A stretch of DNA of 64,000 bases from Sphingomonadaceae bacterium. GTDB taxonomy: Bacteria > Pseudomonadota > Alphaproteobacteria > Sphingomonadales > Sphingomonadaceae. A program made the position numbers and the translations under genes. Positions within the stretch are counted from its first letter, which is position 1. Each line of letters begins with the position of its first letter. The stretch lies in contig CANFXW010000008.1 in NCBI GenBank assembly GCA_947451145.1, positions 1 through 64,000 of the forward strand. Reading direction: 5' to 3'. Positions 7,276 through 18,559 of the stretch are shown piece by piece. A model generated the notes under the pieces. That model saw only the letters and a program-made list of their open reading frames with translations. It did no database searches and was not told the DNA's origin.

Positions 7276-8343
7276 ATGAGCGGTGAAATTATCGGCGATA
7301 TAGCGCAAGGGGCACTGATCGCGCGCGCCGCCGAACCTGATCACGGCGAACAGGCTGATGGCCATACCCATGAGAGTGCCTGCCTGAACTGTGGCACCAC
7401 GCTGCTTGGCAGCCATTGCCACAGCTGTGGTCAAGCCGCGCACGTCCACCGCACGCTGGGCGCGTTTTTTCATGATTTCCTGCACGGGGTATTCCACCTT
7501 GATGGCAAGGTCTGGCGGACAATCCCGCAGCTCGCCTTCCGTCCCGGGCGGATGACCCGCGAATATGTCGACGGTCGCCGCGCGAGCTATGTCTCGCCGA
7601 TTGCGCTGTTCCTGTTCTGCGTTTTTCTGATGTTTGCCGTGGTCAAGAATTTCGGGCCGGAGCTTGGCCGGAACACCGATGTTGATGTCAACGGCAGGCA
7701 CCTCAAAGGGCTTGAGGCCAATCGGGCAGAGGTCAAGCGGCTGGAAGGCGTGCGGGCGCAACTGGTGCGCGAAGGGAAACCCACCGATGCCATCGATGGC
7801 GAGATCGAAGGCCGCAAGAGCGGCATCGAAGTGATGGAAGAGCTGAAAGACCCGGCCAAGAACATCATGGAAGGGGCCGGCCAGAAGCCGAAGGATGGCA
7901 AGCCGGGGATCTACAGCGACATTCCGGCGATCAATGATATGCTGGGCAGCCTGCGCGACAATCCGCAACTGGCGCTCTATCAGTTGCAATCGAATGCCTA
8001 CAAATTCGCCTGGCTGCTGATCCCCATATCCGTGCCGTTTGTGTGGTTGCTGTTCCCGTTCAATCGCCGCTTCGGACTTTATGATCACACCGTCTTCGTC
8101 ACCTATTCGCTTTGCTTCATGATGCTGCTGGTTTCGGTGCTGACGCTGGGTTCCAATGTCGGTGTGCCCATGCTGGCTGCGGGGATGACATTCATTCCGC
8201 CATTCCACATCTACCGGCAGGTGAGGGGCACCTACGGTCTCAGTCGAAGGAGTGCACTGTGGCGCACTTTCGCGCTTTGCTTCTACGCATTCCTGGCGCT
8301 GATATTCTTCCTGTTCGCTCTGCTGGCGCTATCGAGCCACTGA
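7276..8343 (+). CDS. DUF3667 domain membrane protein
   Basis: A 355-residue protein. Near residue 37 it has a zinc-ribbon-like CxNCGTxLxGxxCxxCGQ motif, followed by a HDFLHGVFHLDGKVWRT block and LAFRPGRMTREYVDGRR. This is the DUF3667 signature. A hydrophobic segment follows at about 110-130, then a charged, helical central region, then three to four C-terminal membrane segments. Function is unknown; the family is thought to be membrane-bound with a cytoplasmic zinc ribbon. The ATG at 7276 is chosen because AAGGA lies seven bases upstream and the track start has no site. It converges on ftsH, with a long hairpin between the stops. Confidence 0.85.
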   Translation: MSGEIIGDIAQGALIARAAEPDHGEQADGHTHESACLNCGTTLLGSHCHSCGQAAHVHRTLGAFFHDFLHGVFHLDGKVWRTIPQLAFRPGRMTREYVDGRRASYVSPIALFLFCVFLMFAVVKNFGPELGRNTDVDVNGRHLKGLEANRAEVKRLEGVRAQLVREGKPTDAIDGEIEGRKSGIEVMEELKDPAKNIMEGAGQKPKDGKPGIYSDIPAINDMLGSLRDNPQLALYQLQSNAYKFAWLLIPISVPFVWLLFPFNRRFGLYDHTVFVTYSLCFMMLLVSVLTLGSNVGVPMLAAGMTFIPPFHIYRQVRGTYGLSRRSALWRTFALCFYAFLALIFFLFALLALSSH

Positions 8344-8359
8344 GGTCGGATAGCGCCAG
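8323..8359. terminator. candidate bidirectional hairpin between convergent genes
   Basis: CTGGCGCTATC (8323-8333) and GATAGCGCCAG (8349-8359) form a perfect 11-bp inverted repeat around a 15-base loop. It covers the end of the DUF3667 gene and the gap to the ftsH stop. No T-run follows on either strand, so it may block 3' decay or assist Rho rather than act as an intrinsic terminator. Confidence 0.45.
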
Positions 8360-8368
8360 TCAGGCAAA

Positions 8369-10312
<1,944 letters not shown>

Positions 10313-10445
10313 CGGCGGACAGGTCCTTTTGGCGGCCTACGCGGGCGCGGAGTCATATGTAGGAGCGAAGGACTGAATGGCAAGTTAGCAGGGCACAACT
10401 ATGATGAGGCGTTGCTGCGCCGGGGCGAGGTGGTAACTTGCCGCA

Positions 10446-11714
10446 ATGATCGCACGTTTGCCCGAACGCCGTTTTGCCTGCCGCTTGGCTGCCATTGTTG
10501 TGGTGGCACTGGCGCTGCGCATTGCCATTCGGCTGGTGATGGGGACGCAAAACTACTGGATCGATGGCTATGGCCACCATGCCAGCATTGCACAGAGCAT
10601 CTGCGCCGGCACCGGCTATGCCTTTCCGGGCGAACCACCAACGGCTTTTCGCGTGCCGCTCTATACTTTCCTTGTTGCCGCCACGACCTGCGGAGCGGGC
10701 AGCCCGTGGCCTTTGATTCTCACACAGGCTTTGGCATCGGCCGGCACCGTGCTGTTCGCCGGGCTGATTGCAAGGCGCCTGGCCGGGAACGCCGCAGGAT
10801 TGCTGGCTGCGGCGATCTATGCGCTGTGGCCCTATGGGGCGTGGCATGATCTTTCGTTGCAGGAGAGCGGCCTCCATGCATTCCTGGCGGCGCTGGTTAC
10901 CTGGCAGCTGATCGACCTGCGGGACAAAGGCGGTGCCGTGCGGGCGCTGGGCTCTGGCTTGGTGCTGGGCCTGCTGCTGTTGACCCGGGCGACAATGTTG
11001 CCCTTTGTGCTCTGCGCGCTGGTGATTGTCGCACTTCCCCATTCTGGCCCCAATCGCGGCCCCAATCCTGGCCGGGCGCGGCTGGTCTCCGCCGTGATCG
11101 CTGCGGCTGCCATGTTGGCCGTGCTGTCACCATGGCTTGCCTATTCGCACAAGGTCACCGGTGCCTATGGCCTTGGCACCGAAGGGGGGGCGGCACTTTT
11201 TGTTGGCAACCACCCACTGACATTCTCTGCCTTTCCGGTGGGCACTATCGACGAGAGCCGCGTGAATATCCTGGCTTCCCTGAATGCGGAAGAGAACGCG
11301 GAGCTGGCAAAACTGCAGGGTGATGAAGTGGCAACGAGCGACTGGTATCGCGCCCATGCCATCCGCAATATCGCCGCTGACCCGGTGGCGTTCGTCTTCG
11401 GTGGCTTCCGCAAATTGTGGGCGGCATTCGGCCCGCTTCCCACTCCGCGCCACGGGCTTCGGGGGAGCATTGCCTATGCGGCAGGCTGGGTGCTGTTTTT
11501 CGCGCTGGCACTTGCGGGAACGTGGCAGCGTCGGCACGTTTGGCGTGATGATCTGTTACTGCACGCGCATATGCTGACATTTTGCGCAATTACGGCCTTG
11601 TTCTGGGCGCAGACTTCGCACCGGTCTTATCTCGATCCCTATCTGGCGGTCTTTGCGGCGGTCGCCTTGCTGGCGCTGATGCCGCTGCGCCTGGAAAAGA
11701 CGCTCGATTCCTGA
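10446..11714 (+). CDS. GT39/ArnT-like membrane glycosyltransferase
   Basis: A 422-residue polytopic protein with about ten or more hydrophobic segments. The early periplasmic-loop region has YWIDGYGHHASIAQSI, then RVPLYTFLVAATT. This pattern follows the GT-C fold of dolichyl-phosphate-mannose-type transferases, which use polyprenyl-phosphate sugars to modify lipids, glycans or proteins on the periplasmic side. The canonical acidic pair after the first segment is only partly visible (D39 and nearby His), so donor and acceptor are unknown. It is followed in the same direction by the NDUFA9-like gene after 71 bases. Confidence 0.7.
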   Translation: MIARLPERRFACRLAAIVVVALALRIAIRLVMGTQNYWIDGYGHHASIAQSICAGTGYAFPGEPPTAFRVPLYTFLVAATTCGAGSPWPLILTQALASAGTVLFAGLIARRLAGNAAGLLAAAIYALWPYGAWHDLSLQESGLHAFLAALVTWQLIDLRDKGGAVRALGSGLVLGLLLLTRATMLPFVLCALVIVALPHSGPNRGPNPGRARLVSAVIAAAAMLAVLSPWLAYSHKVTGAYGLGTEGGAALFVGNHPLTFSAFPVGTIDESRVNILASLNAEENAELAKLQGDEVATSDWYRAHAIRNIAADPVAFVFGGFRKLWAAFGPLPTPRHGLRGSIAYAAGWVLFFALALAGTWQRRHVWRDDLLLHAHMLTFCAITALFWAQTSHRSYLDPYLAVFAAVALLALMPLRLEKTLDS

Positions 11715-11785
11715 TCGAGCCGGTTGCCGCGATCCCTGCCTTGTGCAAAGGGCGGGTGGTCAATTTCCAGCACAGGTTTACCGCA

Positions 11786-12742
11786 ATGGCAGACAGCAGC
11801 GCATCACTTTCGGGCAAGCTTATCGTCCTGTTGGGCGGCGGCGGATTTCTCGGCACCCATGTCGCGCAGGAACTGCTGTCGCGCGGTGCCCGTCTGCGCA
11901 TCGCCTGCCGCAACCCGAAGCAGGCCTATCGCATCAAGGCGCTGGGCAATCTGGGGCAGGTGCAGTTCCTGCGTGCCGATATTACCGATACCGCCGTGCT
12001 GCCTGCGCTGGTGGCGGGCTGTGATGGCGTGGTGAACCTTGTTGGCGCGTTCAAGGGTGATTTGAACGCGGTCCATGTTACCGGCCCAGCGGCCCTCGCC
12101 AAGGCGGCAAAGGCTGCCGGAGCCAGCGCTTTCGTCCACGTTTCCGCTAATGGCGCCGATGCGGGCAGCGAAGTCGACTATGCCCGCACCAAGGCCGAGG
12201 GCGAAGCCGCTGTCCTCGCCGCCTTCCCTGATGCTACCGTGCTGCGTCCCTCGATCGTGTTCGGTTCGGACGACAATTTCATCAACATGTTCGCGCGGCT
12301 GATCTCCAGCCTGCCGGTCATTCCGGTGTTCGGACCAGAGGCCAAGCTGCAGCCGGTGTTTGTTGACGATGCTGCCGCCGCCTTGGCTGCTGCGCTGGCC
12401 AATCCCGCCAAGCATGGTGGCAAGACCTATGAGCTGACCGGCCCCGATGTGCTGACCATGGGCGAACTCAACCGCATGATCGCGCATGCCGCGGGCCGCG
12501 CGCCTGCGTTTATCGATCTGCCCGACCCGGTTTCTGGAGCCATCGCCACGCTGACGGGCTGGCTACCGCTCGCGCCGATTACTTCTGACCAGTGGAAGCT
12601 GCTCAAGGCCGGCAACGTGTCGAGCGGCTTGCCGGGGCTGAAGGCGCTAGGCGTTTCGGCCCGGCCGCTGTCGCTGTTCCTCGATCGCTGGATGGTCCAG
12701 TATCGCCAGCATGGGCGGTTTGGGGATAAGGCCAGCGCCTAA
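11786..12742 (+). CDS. complex I NDUFA9-like NAD(P)-binding protein (atypical SDR)
   Basis: A 318-residue extended/atypical SDR. The Rossmann loop GGGGFLGTHVAQ is near residue 15, followed by RIACRNPKQA, LVGAFKGD, the VHVSANGAD strand and the YARTKAEGE active-site-like motif. It matches the complex I NDUFA9 subunit-like family of alphaproteobacteria, which also includes quinone-pathway and isoflavone-reductase-like proteins. Direct membership in respiratory complex I is not proven, and no nuo genes are nearby. The ATG at 11786 is chosen because the 68 residues upstream in the track are the out-of-frame end of the previous gene. It converges on the GST gene with a 9-base gap. Confidence 0.85.
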   Translation: MADSSASLSGKLIVLLGGGGFLGTHVAQELLSRGARLRIACRNPKQAYRIKALGNLGQVQFLRADITDTAVLPALVAGCDGVVNLVGAFKGDLNAVHVTGPAALAKAAKAAGASAFVHVSANGADAGSEVDYARTKAEGEAAVLAAFPDATVLRPSIVFGSDDNFINMFARLISSLPVIPVFGPEAKLQPVFVDDAAAALAAALANPAKHGGKTYELTGPDVLTMGELNRMIAHAAGRAPAFIDLPDPVSGAIATLTGWLPLAPITSDQWKLLKAGNVSSGLPGLKALGVSARPLSLFLDRWMVQYRQHGRFGDKASA

Positions 12743-12751
12743 TCCCGGGCC

Positions 12752-13429
12752 TCACCCATCAACATCGCCGTAATGGTCCGGCGGCTGGATGCCGTCCTGG
12801 CGTTCGGCGAGCAGGGGGCGAAAGCTAGGGCGGCTTTTGATTACCGAATACCAGCTCTTGGCCTGATCGTGCCCGTTCCAGTCGAGACCGCCGAGGTAGT
12901 CGGCCACAGAGATCTGCGCCGCGGCGGCAAGATCTGCCAGAGTCATCGTCGCGCCGCCCAGCCAGGGGCGTTTGTCGATCAGATAGTCGATGTAATAGAG
13001 ATGCTCATGCGCCAGCTTCATCGCCTCGCGCAGGATCTTTGAATCGGGTGGCTGGCGATAGACGATGCGCTTCTTCATCCGCTCGTGCAGCAAAGGTCCG
13101 GTCACGTCGCCGAAGAAGTTTTCGTCAAACAGGGCAACCAGTCGCCGGATTTCGGCGCGTGAGGCGGCGTTGCCGCTGATCAGCTGGTTGCGCTCAACCG
13201 TTTCCTCGAAATATTCGCAGATCGCCCGGCTATCGACGAGCACTTCATCTTTGCCGCCTTCGGTGTTGCGCAGCACCGGCACGCGCGCGGCGGCGTTCAT
13301 CCGGACGAATTCGTCGCGGCCTTCCCACGGGTTTTCGCGCCACAATTCGTAACCGACGCCCTTCTCGGACAGCACAAGGCGCACCTTGCGGCTGAAGGGA
13401 CACAGCGAGAATTGATAGAGTTGCCACAT
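12752..13429 (-). CDS. glutathione S-transferase family protein
   Basis: A 225-residue soluble protein with an N-terminal thioredoxin-like domain starting MWQLYQFSLCPFSRKVRLVL. The CPFS motif (C10) marks a Cys-type GST, as in Omega- and glutaredoxin-like classes, rather than a Tyr/Ser type. VPVLRN and the VDSRAICEYFEE helix give the glutathione-binding segments. The alpha-helical C-terminal domain includes WLGGATMTLADLAAAAQIS. A thiol transferase or dehalogenase-like role is possible; the substrate is not readable. It stands alone between convergent and same-strand neighbours. Confidence 0.9.
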   Translation of the reverse strand: MWQLYQFSLCPFSRKVRLVLSEKGVGYELWRENPWEGRDEFVRMNAAARVPVLRNTEGGKDEVLVDSRAICEYFEETVERNQLISGNAASRAEIRRLVALFDENFFGDVTGPLLHERMKKRIVYRQPPDSKILREAMKLAHEHLYYIDYLIDKRPWLGGATMTLADLAAAAQISVADYLGGLDWNGHDQAKSWYSVIKSRPSFRPLLAERQDGIQPPDHYGDVDG

Positions 13430-13505
13430 GATTCATCCACCATGGGGCATCAGTGCGGGACAGTCCAAGGGGTAGACCGGGAATAATCCTGTGGAAACAC
13501 CAAGG

Positions 13506-14975
13506 TCAGGGCAGGTTCTCGGTTCTGCCTGCCAGCCCGAGCGACAGCGCCAGTTCGGCAAACCGCTTGCGCACCGCGCTGTCGGCCAGCGCAGCAAAGC
13601 GTTTGGGCAGGCCAAGCACCAGTCCGCCCTCGGCATCGCGGCGCAGCGGCAGGGCGGCGAGTGCGCGGGCATTGTTGCCCGACAGTCGCCGGGCCAGGCG
13701 ATAGGCATGGCCCCAGCTGGTGGCGCGGGCGATCTCATCGGGGCTGGCGAGCTGCTTCACCAGATCGGGCGGGTTCAGCGGATCGCCGCCGAGGCCGACA
13801 TGCAACGCCATCGCCATCTGCGCCCGGCCGCCGGCATCGACGCCGATCCAGTTGCCGTGCAGCGCCAGCTCCTCGCCCTCGATCACGCGGAAATCGGGGT
13901 TGGAGGCCCAGCCGGTCTCGGCCAGCAGCCATGAGGCGTGGCGCAGGCGGCTGGCCCCGGCGGGCTCGCCCCTGAAGGCAGGTGCGCTCCATTCGAGCAG
14001 GGCCTCGGTCGCCTGCGGGATCTGTTGGGTGCCGACCGCATGGCGGACGCCCTCGATCAGCGGATCAAGCTTGCGCGTTCCGGCATCGAGCGACTGGTAG
14101 AGCAGCCCTTCGCGCAGGCCCTGGCTTGATACGACGATCCGGCTTGGTGCCAGCTCTGCGGCGAGGCCGGCGAGCAGGGCCGAGGCATCGTCAAGCTGCA
14201 GCACGCGGTTGGCTTTCACTCCGCGGATATTCAGCAGCTCGGCCGAGCCCATGGCCCGCACCGCAGCTTTCAGATCGCGCGCGTCACTAGCGGGAAATGC
14301 ATAGTTGCCGAGCACCGGCAGCGGCCAGTCGTGCAGGTGCATGTGCACCCGCGCCAAGGCCCGCCACGAGCCGCCAACGACATAGAGCGGCTTGCCCGCA
14401 GCGTCGCTCGCCCAGTCGAGCCGCCCTAGTAGGGTACGCAGCCGCTTGCGCAGTTTGCCCGGCCCCCGCGCACGGATCTCGGCGACGCGCATGGCTCCCA
14501 GCGGCAGCGAGGTGCGCTGGTGGACTTCTCCGCCCGAAATGCGGACCAGTTCAAGACTGCCGCCGCCCATGTCTGCCACCACGCCATCGGCATCGGGCGC
14601 ACCGCTAATCACGCCGTACCCGGATGCCAGAGCCTCATCATCGCCGCTCAGCAATTCGGCTGGCAGGCCGAGTGCGCGAACGCGGGAAAGGAAGGTCTTG
14701 CCGTCAGCTGCCTCGCGCACAGCAGCGGTTGCCACAGCGCGGACCGGTATCGGCGCGAGCAGTTCAACTATCGCGGCGAAACGGGTCAGGCCGGTGAGAG
14801 CAAATTCGACGGCCTCGGGATCAAGGCTGCCGCTCGTCACTACGCCGCGACCGAGCCCGGCCATCAGCTTTTCGTTGAACAGCACCGCCGGCGCACGTGG
14901 CGGTCCGCCGAACACGACGAGGCGGATCGAGTTCGAACCGATATCAATAATGGCCTGTCGGTGGGTGATCGTCAT
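13506..14975 (-). CDS. ppx: Ppx/GppA family phosphatase
   Basis: A 489-residue member of the exopolyphosphatase / guanosine-pentaphosphate phosphatase family, with the ASKHA fold. The phosphate loops are AIIDIGSNSIRLVVF near the start and VVADMGGGSLEL near residue 140. The later VVSSQGLREGLL segment and the helical C-terminal domain (about 310-489) match the long alphaproteobacterial form. It should hydrolyse inorganic polyphosphate and/or pppGpp; sequence alone cannot separate the two. A ppk gene is not adjacent. The next gene upstream is the ParA-like gene, on the same strand after about 86 bases. Confidence 0.9.
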   Translation of the reverse strand: MTITHRQAIIDIGSNSIRLVVFGGPPRAPAVLFNEKLMAGLGRGVVTSGSLDPEAVEFALTGLTRFAAIVELLAPIPVRAVATAAVREAADGKTFLSRVRALGLPAELLSGDDEALASGYGVISGAPDADGVVADMGGGSLELVRISGGEVHQRTSLPLGAMRVAEIRARGPGKLRKRLRTLLGRLDWASDAAGKPLYVVGGSWRALARVHMHLHDWPLPVLGNYAFPASDARDLKAAVRAMGSAELLNIRGVKANRVLQLDDASALLAGLAAELAPSRIVVSSQGLREGLLYQSLDAGTRKLDPLIEGVRHAVGTQQIPQATEALLEWSAPAFRGEPAGASRLRHASWLLAETGWASNPDFRVIEGEELALHGNWIGVDAGGRAQMAMALHVGLGGDPLNPPDLVKQLASPDEIARATSWGHAYRLARRLSGNNARALAALPLRRDAEGGLVLGLPKRFAALADSAVRKRFAELALSLGLAGRTENLP

Positions 14976-15061
14976 TCCGGCCTATTAGGACGTGGGGACA
15001 TGAATCCCAAGTCCCGCCCAGGATAGACGCACAACTGTTTCACTATGAATGCAAATTGGCT

Positions 15062-15832
15062 TCAGGCCGCCGCGCTTTGGCCCACATTACCGCCCGGGCG
15101 CATGGAGCCAAGACGCTGCTCGATACCGTCCCACACGCGTTGCAGTGCTTTGTCGGGCCGTGATCCCTTGGCGAAACTGCCGACGGGCGCGCGGTTGACT
15201 GCGGCCATCTCGATCTGGCTGGCCATGGGCACAACCGGCCATCCGGCGGCAATACCGGTTTTGACGCTGCGATGATGTTCGCGGGTTGGACTGTACATTG
15301 ACAGCACCGGCAGGATCGGCGGCTGGCGCACGTGATGCCTGGCGAGTTCCTGCCGCACCGAATCGAGCGTCCGCATCGCCAGCGGCGACGCGGGCAGCGG
15401 CACGATCAGCACGTCTGCGGCATTGAGGATCTGCTCGCTGACTTCGTTGATCGTTGGCGGACAATCGAGCACGATCCGGTCATAGTCGTTGAGCAGGCTG
15501 TCCGTCAGCTGCGCCAGCCGCCGCTTGTGGCCGATGCGGGCAAAGGCAATGCTGGCGAAGCGCATCGAATCGTCGGACTGTAACAACGACAGCCGGTCAT
15601 AGCGGGTGTCCTCGATCAGATCACGCGGTCGGCCGTCGCGCTGGAATACCGAAGCGGCGCGCGGTGACTGGCGCGCCTCGCAGCCGAGCAGAAACCCCGC
15701 ACCGCCCTGGGGATCGAGGTCCCAGATCAGGGTCCTGTGTCTGGAAAGCACGGCCGAACGCCAAGCAATATCAACCGCCATGGTTGTTTTGCCCACCCCG
15801 CCTTTGGCACTGTACACGCCAATGACCGCCAT
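15062..15832 (-). CDS. ParA family ATPase without a ParB partner
   Basis: A 256-residue deviant Walker-type ATPase. MAVIGVYSAKGGVGKTT supplies the P-loop with its signature lysine, DLDPQGG is the A' region, and IVLDCPPTINEV is Walker B. Such ATPases position chromosomes, plasmids or protein clusters using a nucleoid-bound gradient. No parB or parS-like repeat is beside it, so this is an orphan ParA rather than the chromosomal parAB pair. The ATG at 15832 places the P-loop at the N-terminus, as usual, and removes 21 codons of the track start. Cargo is unknown. Confidence 0.85.
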   Translation of the reverse strand: MAVIGVYSAKGGVGKTTMAVDIAWRSAVLSRHRTLIWDLDPQGGAGFLLGCEARQSPRAASVFQRDGRPRDLIEDTRYDRLSLLQSDDSMRFASIAFARIGHKRRLAQLTDSLLNDYDRIVLDCPPTINEVSEQILNAADVLIVPLPASPLAMRTLDSVRQELARHHVRQPPILPVLSMYSPTREHHRSVKTGIAAGWPVVPMASQIEMAAVNRAPVGSFAKGSRPDKALQRVWDGIEQRLGSMRPGGNVGQSAAA

Positions 15833-15943
15833 AGTTTTCTTGCGCCCCGGTCTGTTCTTGCCGATTTCATACAACACTGCGGCAAGACAAGGCAATTAGC
15901 CAGACCGGATTGCTCTATTACGACACAAGTCTGGGTCCATGTG

Positions 15944-18031
15944 TCAAAAGCTGCCTTTGATCTGATAGGTAATGATCGGACCGATCAGCCGGTTGCGGGT
16001 TTCGGTGAAAGCGATGGGTGAGGCATCGCGGTTGCCGGTGAACACCACGCGGTCCCAGTGCTGGCGGGCGTTCAGCAGGTTGTTGGCCTGTAGCCGCATG
16101 GTCAGGCCGAATACGTTCTTGTTCTCGATGAACAGCATGCCCCAGAACGGGCCTTCGTATTGATGGCCGCGCTCTTGCAGGCGGTAGCTGTTCGATTGCT
16201 CATAGTGCCCAAACTCGCCGCCCCAGGCCCAGGTCGAGGCCGGAATATCGTGGCGGAAGCCGATCGTGATGCCGAGGCTGGTGTAATTGTTGAACGGGAT
16301 CTGGTTGAGCGACAGCGGGTCTTTGTAATGCGCGTTCTGATAGAATGCCTGAAAGTCGATTTTCGCGCCCTTGATGCCCAGCGGATCAAGATTGAGCGTC
16401 GAGACATTCTCGATGTACCGCACCCGTGCCTTGGGCACGTTGCCCACCGATTCTCCACCGCCGATCGGGATCAGGGTGACATAGTCCTGCGTTTCCTTGG
16501 CGATCACGTGGATCTTGGTGGAACCCCATGCGCCCAAAGACCGGTTGGCCTCGGCCTCAAGCGTCCAGTCCTGCCGGGGTTTCAGCTGGTTGTTGCCGGT
16601 GTTGGCATTGCCATTGTCGAGGAACACCCGCGCGAGGAAATCGTAGAATGAAAGCTGCCCCACCTGCCGTCGCAGCTTGATATTGAAATCGAACTCCTTG
16701 GATGGCTTCCACGCCAGCGAGATCGAACCCTTCGGGCGCACGAAATGCCGCACCAGCCCGCCGACTCCGGTTTGGGACAACGTTGAGCGTTCGGCCGCGC
16801 CGATCATCTGCAGGGTCAGCGTCTTGGTCAGCGGGCGTGTGAAGCTCAGCGAGCCTTCATAACGGTCTTCCTGAACCCCGCCGCTCGCCGCGGGGAAGGG
16901 CGTGAGGTCAAAGGTGCCTTGGGCATTCAGCGTGCCGAGCGTCGCGCTCGTGGTCAGGCGGTTGAAGGCGGCTTCACCTGCCAGCTGCCAATCACCGCCG
17001 AGCATCTTCCAGCCATATTCGGCCCGGGCGATATGCTCGGCTCGTTCGCCGATTTGCTGGAAGCTGTCACCGGTCGGTGCACCGCCACCTGCAGGCGTCG
17101 AGACCAGACTTTGCCAATAGGGCTCGTGGCTGCGGCGATCGAGGCCGATCAACTTGAGCCGACCGGGGCCGAGCTTGAATTCATAGTCACCGCCGATCTC
17201 GCGGTACCATTCGTCGGTTTTCACGTTGAGCAGCCGGGTACGGCCCGGTCCGGTCATCGGGCTGCGAATGCTCTCTTCCTGTGCCCGCTCCCGGATGCGC
17301 TGATAGGAAAAGTTGAAATTGCCGACCGCAGATCCCGGGCCGTGAAACTTGATGCTGCCCGAAAGCTTGGGCCGCTCGATATCGTCGGTAACAATGTCCT
17401 GCCGCTGCTCGGTGATGATCCCCGCTGCATCGCGGATTACCGTCGGACCGCCTGCCGCGCCGCGACCGGCATCATTGACCAGACTGAGCGAATACTCGGA
17501 AGTGCCGAGTTTTCCGCTGAGCGATACCGATCCGTCAAACCAGCTGGGATGAGCGTAATGCGGACGGAACTGCGGGTTCCAGGCGAACTGCCCCGATAAG
17601 CTGCCCGATTTCGCAACGACATTGGCAACCACACCGGTCAGGCCCGGAACATTGAGCGATGCCGCATCGACCAGATCGATGCGCACGACATTGCCCGCCG
17701 GAATGCGCGCCAGCTGGGTGTTGATGTCATCTGATTTCGAGGAGAGCCGTTCGGAATTGACCAGCACGTTGCCCGATGCCTGTCCCAGTCCGCGCGAGCC
17801 CTGATCGGCTTCGGCGATTGCAAATCCGGGGATCTGGCGCAGCATGTCGAGCGCGCTGCGCGGGGCGAAGCGGGCAAAGTCTGCCGGGTTATAGCTGCGC
17901 TTTGCGGTGATCGCTTCCGATGGACTGTCAGGCGGTGTGCTCGCCGCATCGCGGGCAAGGCAGGGGCTGCAAAGCGTTGCGCCAAGTGCCAGAAAAGAAA
18001 CGGCAATAGGCTTCCGATGGCGACGCGCCAT
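15944..18031 (-). CDS. TonB-dependent outer membrane receptor (orphan)
   Basis: A 695-residue receptor with a signal peptide (basic start, then FLALGATLCSPCLA). A plug domain follows with SALDMLRQIPGFAIA, VLVNSERLSSKSDDI and the IPAGNVVRIDLVDAA strand. The C-terminal beta-barrel ends in the terminal aromatic YQIKGSF, which supports BAM-dependent insertion. It imports a ligand through the outer membrane using TonB/ExbBD energy; no ligand-specific neighbour is present. GGGAG lies six bases before the ATG. Its plug differs from the two sugar-locus receptors in this window. It could serve a metal complex or a small organic ligand; this is not decided. Confidence 0.9.
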   Translation of the reverse strand: MARRHRKPIAVSFLALGATLCSPCLARDAASTPPDSPSEAITAKRSYNPADFARFAPRSALDMLRQIPGFAIAEADQGSRGLGQASGNVLVNSERLSSKSDDINTQLARIPAGNVVRIDLVDAASLNVPGLTGVVANVVAKSGSLSGQFAWNPQFRPHYAHPSWFDGSVSLSGKLGTSEYSLSLVNDAGRGAAGGPTVIRDAAGIITEQRQDIVTDDIERPKLSGSIKFHGPGSAVGNFNFSYQRIRERAQEESIRSPMTGPGRTRLLNVKTDEWYREIGGDYEFKLGPGRLKLIGLDRRSHEPYWQSLVSTPAGGGAPTGDSFQQIGERAEHIARAEYGWKMLGGDWQLAGEAAFNRLTTSATLGTLNAQGTFDLTPFPAASGGVQEDRYEGSLSFTRPLTKTLTLQMIGAAERSTLSQTGVGGLVRHFVRPKGSISLAWKPSKEFDFNIKLRRQVGQLSFYDFLARVFLDNGNANTGNNQLKPRQDWTLEAEANRSLGAWGSTKIHVIAKETQDYVTLIPIGGGESVGNVPKARVRYIENVSTLNLDPLGIKGAKIDFQAFYQNAHYKDPLSLNQIPFNNYTSLGITIGFRHDIPASTWAWGGEFGHYEQSNSYRLQERGHQYEGPFWGMLFIENKNVFGLTMRLQANNLLNARQHWDRVVFTGNRDASPIAFTETRNRLIGPIITYQIKGSF

Positions 18032-18148
18032 GATGATCTCCCGGTAAGCCCCGCCGAAGGGCCTAGCCGATCAACCGGTGTGCAGAAGGGGCCTTTCGAT
18101 CAAAATGCTACTCGTGCCGACCAACGGATTCGCTGGCGGACCAACCGC

Positions 18149-18559
18149 TTACTTTTGCGGTCGGGGGCCGAGTTCGGAGTCGAGCAGCGACAGGCAGGGG
18201 GTCAGCATGGCCCGGCGAGCGGCGGCTGGATCCTTCGCTTTGCCCAGTTCGTCGCGCACTTGGGCAAAGCGCGACCGGGTCAGCGCGGCCACGCCATCAC
18301 GGCTTGCGGCGGTCTCGTCCATCAGGCGGGCCGTGGTGACGACAAAGTATTCGCGCGCCCGCGCGTCAAGCTTTGGCAGAGCTGCCGAAACCGGCGCATT
18401 GCGCGCCTGCTCGCCCGATACCAGTGCGAAAATGGCCGAACAGCGCAGCGCCGCTTCCTGCTGGAGGTTGAGCTTCGGCAGAGGCGGTGGGCTGGCCGCC
18501 TGCGCCGATCCGGCCAGAGCCAATGCGGCAAGCAGGGCTGAGCCACGCACCGGCCTCAA
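18149..18559 (-). CDS. small periplasmic hypothetical protein
   Basis: A 136-residue protein with a signal peptide (MRPVRGSALLAALALAGSAQAA), so probably periplasmic. The mature part is helical, with LRCSAIFALVSGEQA and a second Cys in LTPCLSLLDSELG; the two may form a disulfide. No named family is recognised. Its start overlaps the metW stop by four bases, so it is translationally coupled to the metX-GNAT-metW operon. A methionine-related role is not implied by the sequence itself. Confidence 0.7.
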   Translation of the reverse strand: MRPVRGSALLAALALAGSAQAASPPPLPKLNLQQEAALRCSAIFALVSGEQARNAPVSAALPKLDARAREYFVVTTARLMDETAASRDGVAALTRSRFAQVRDELGKAKDPAAARRAMLTPCLSLLDSELGPRPQK

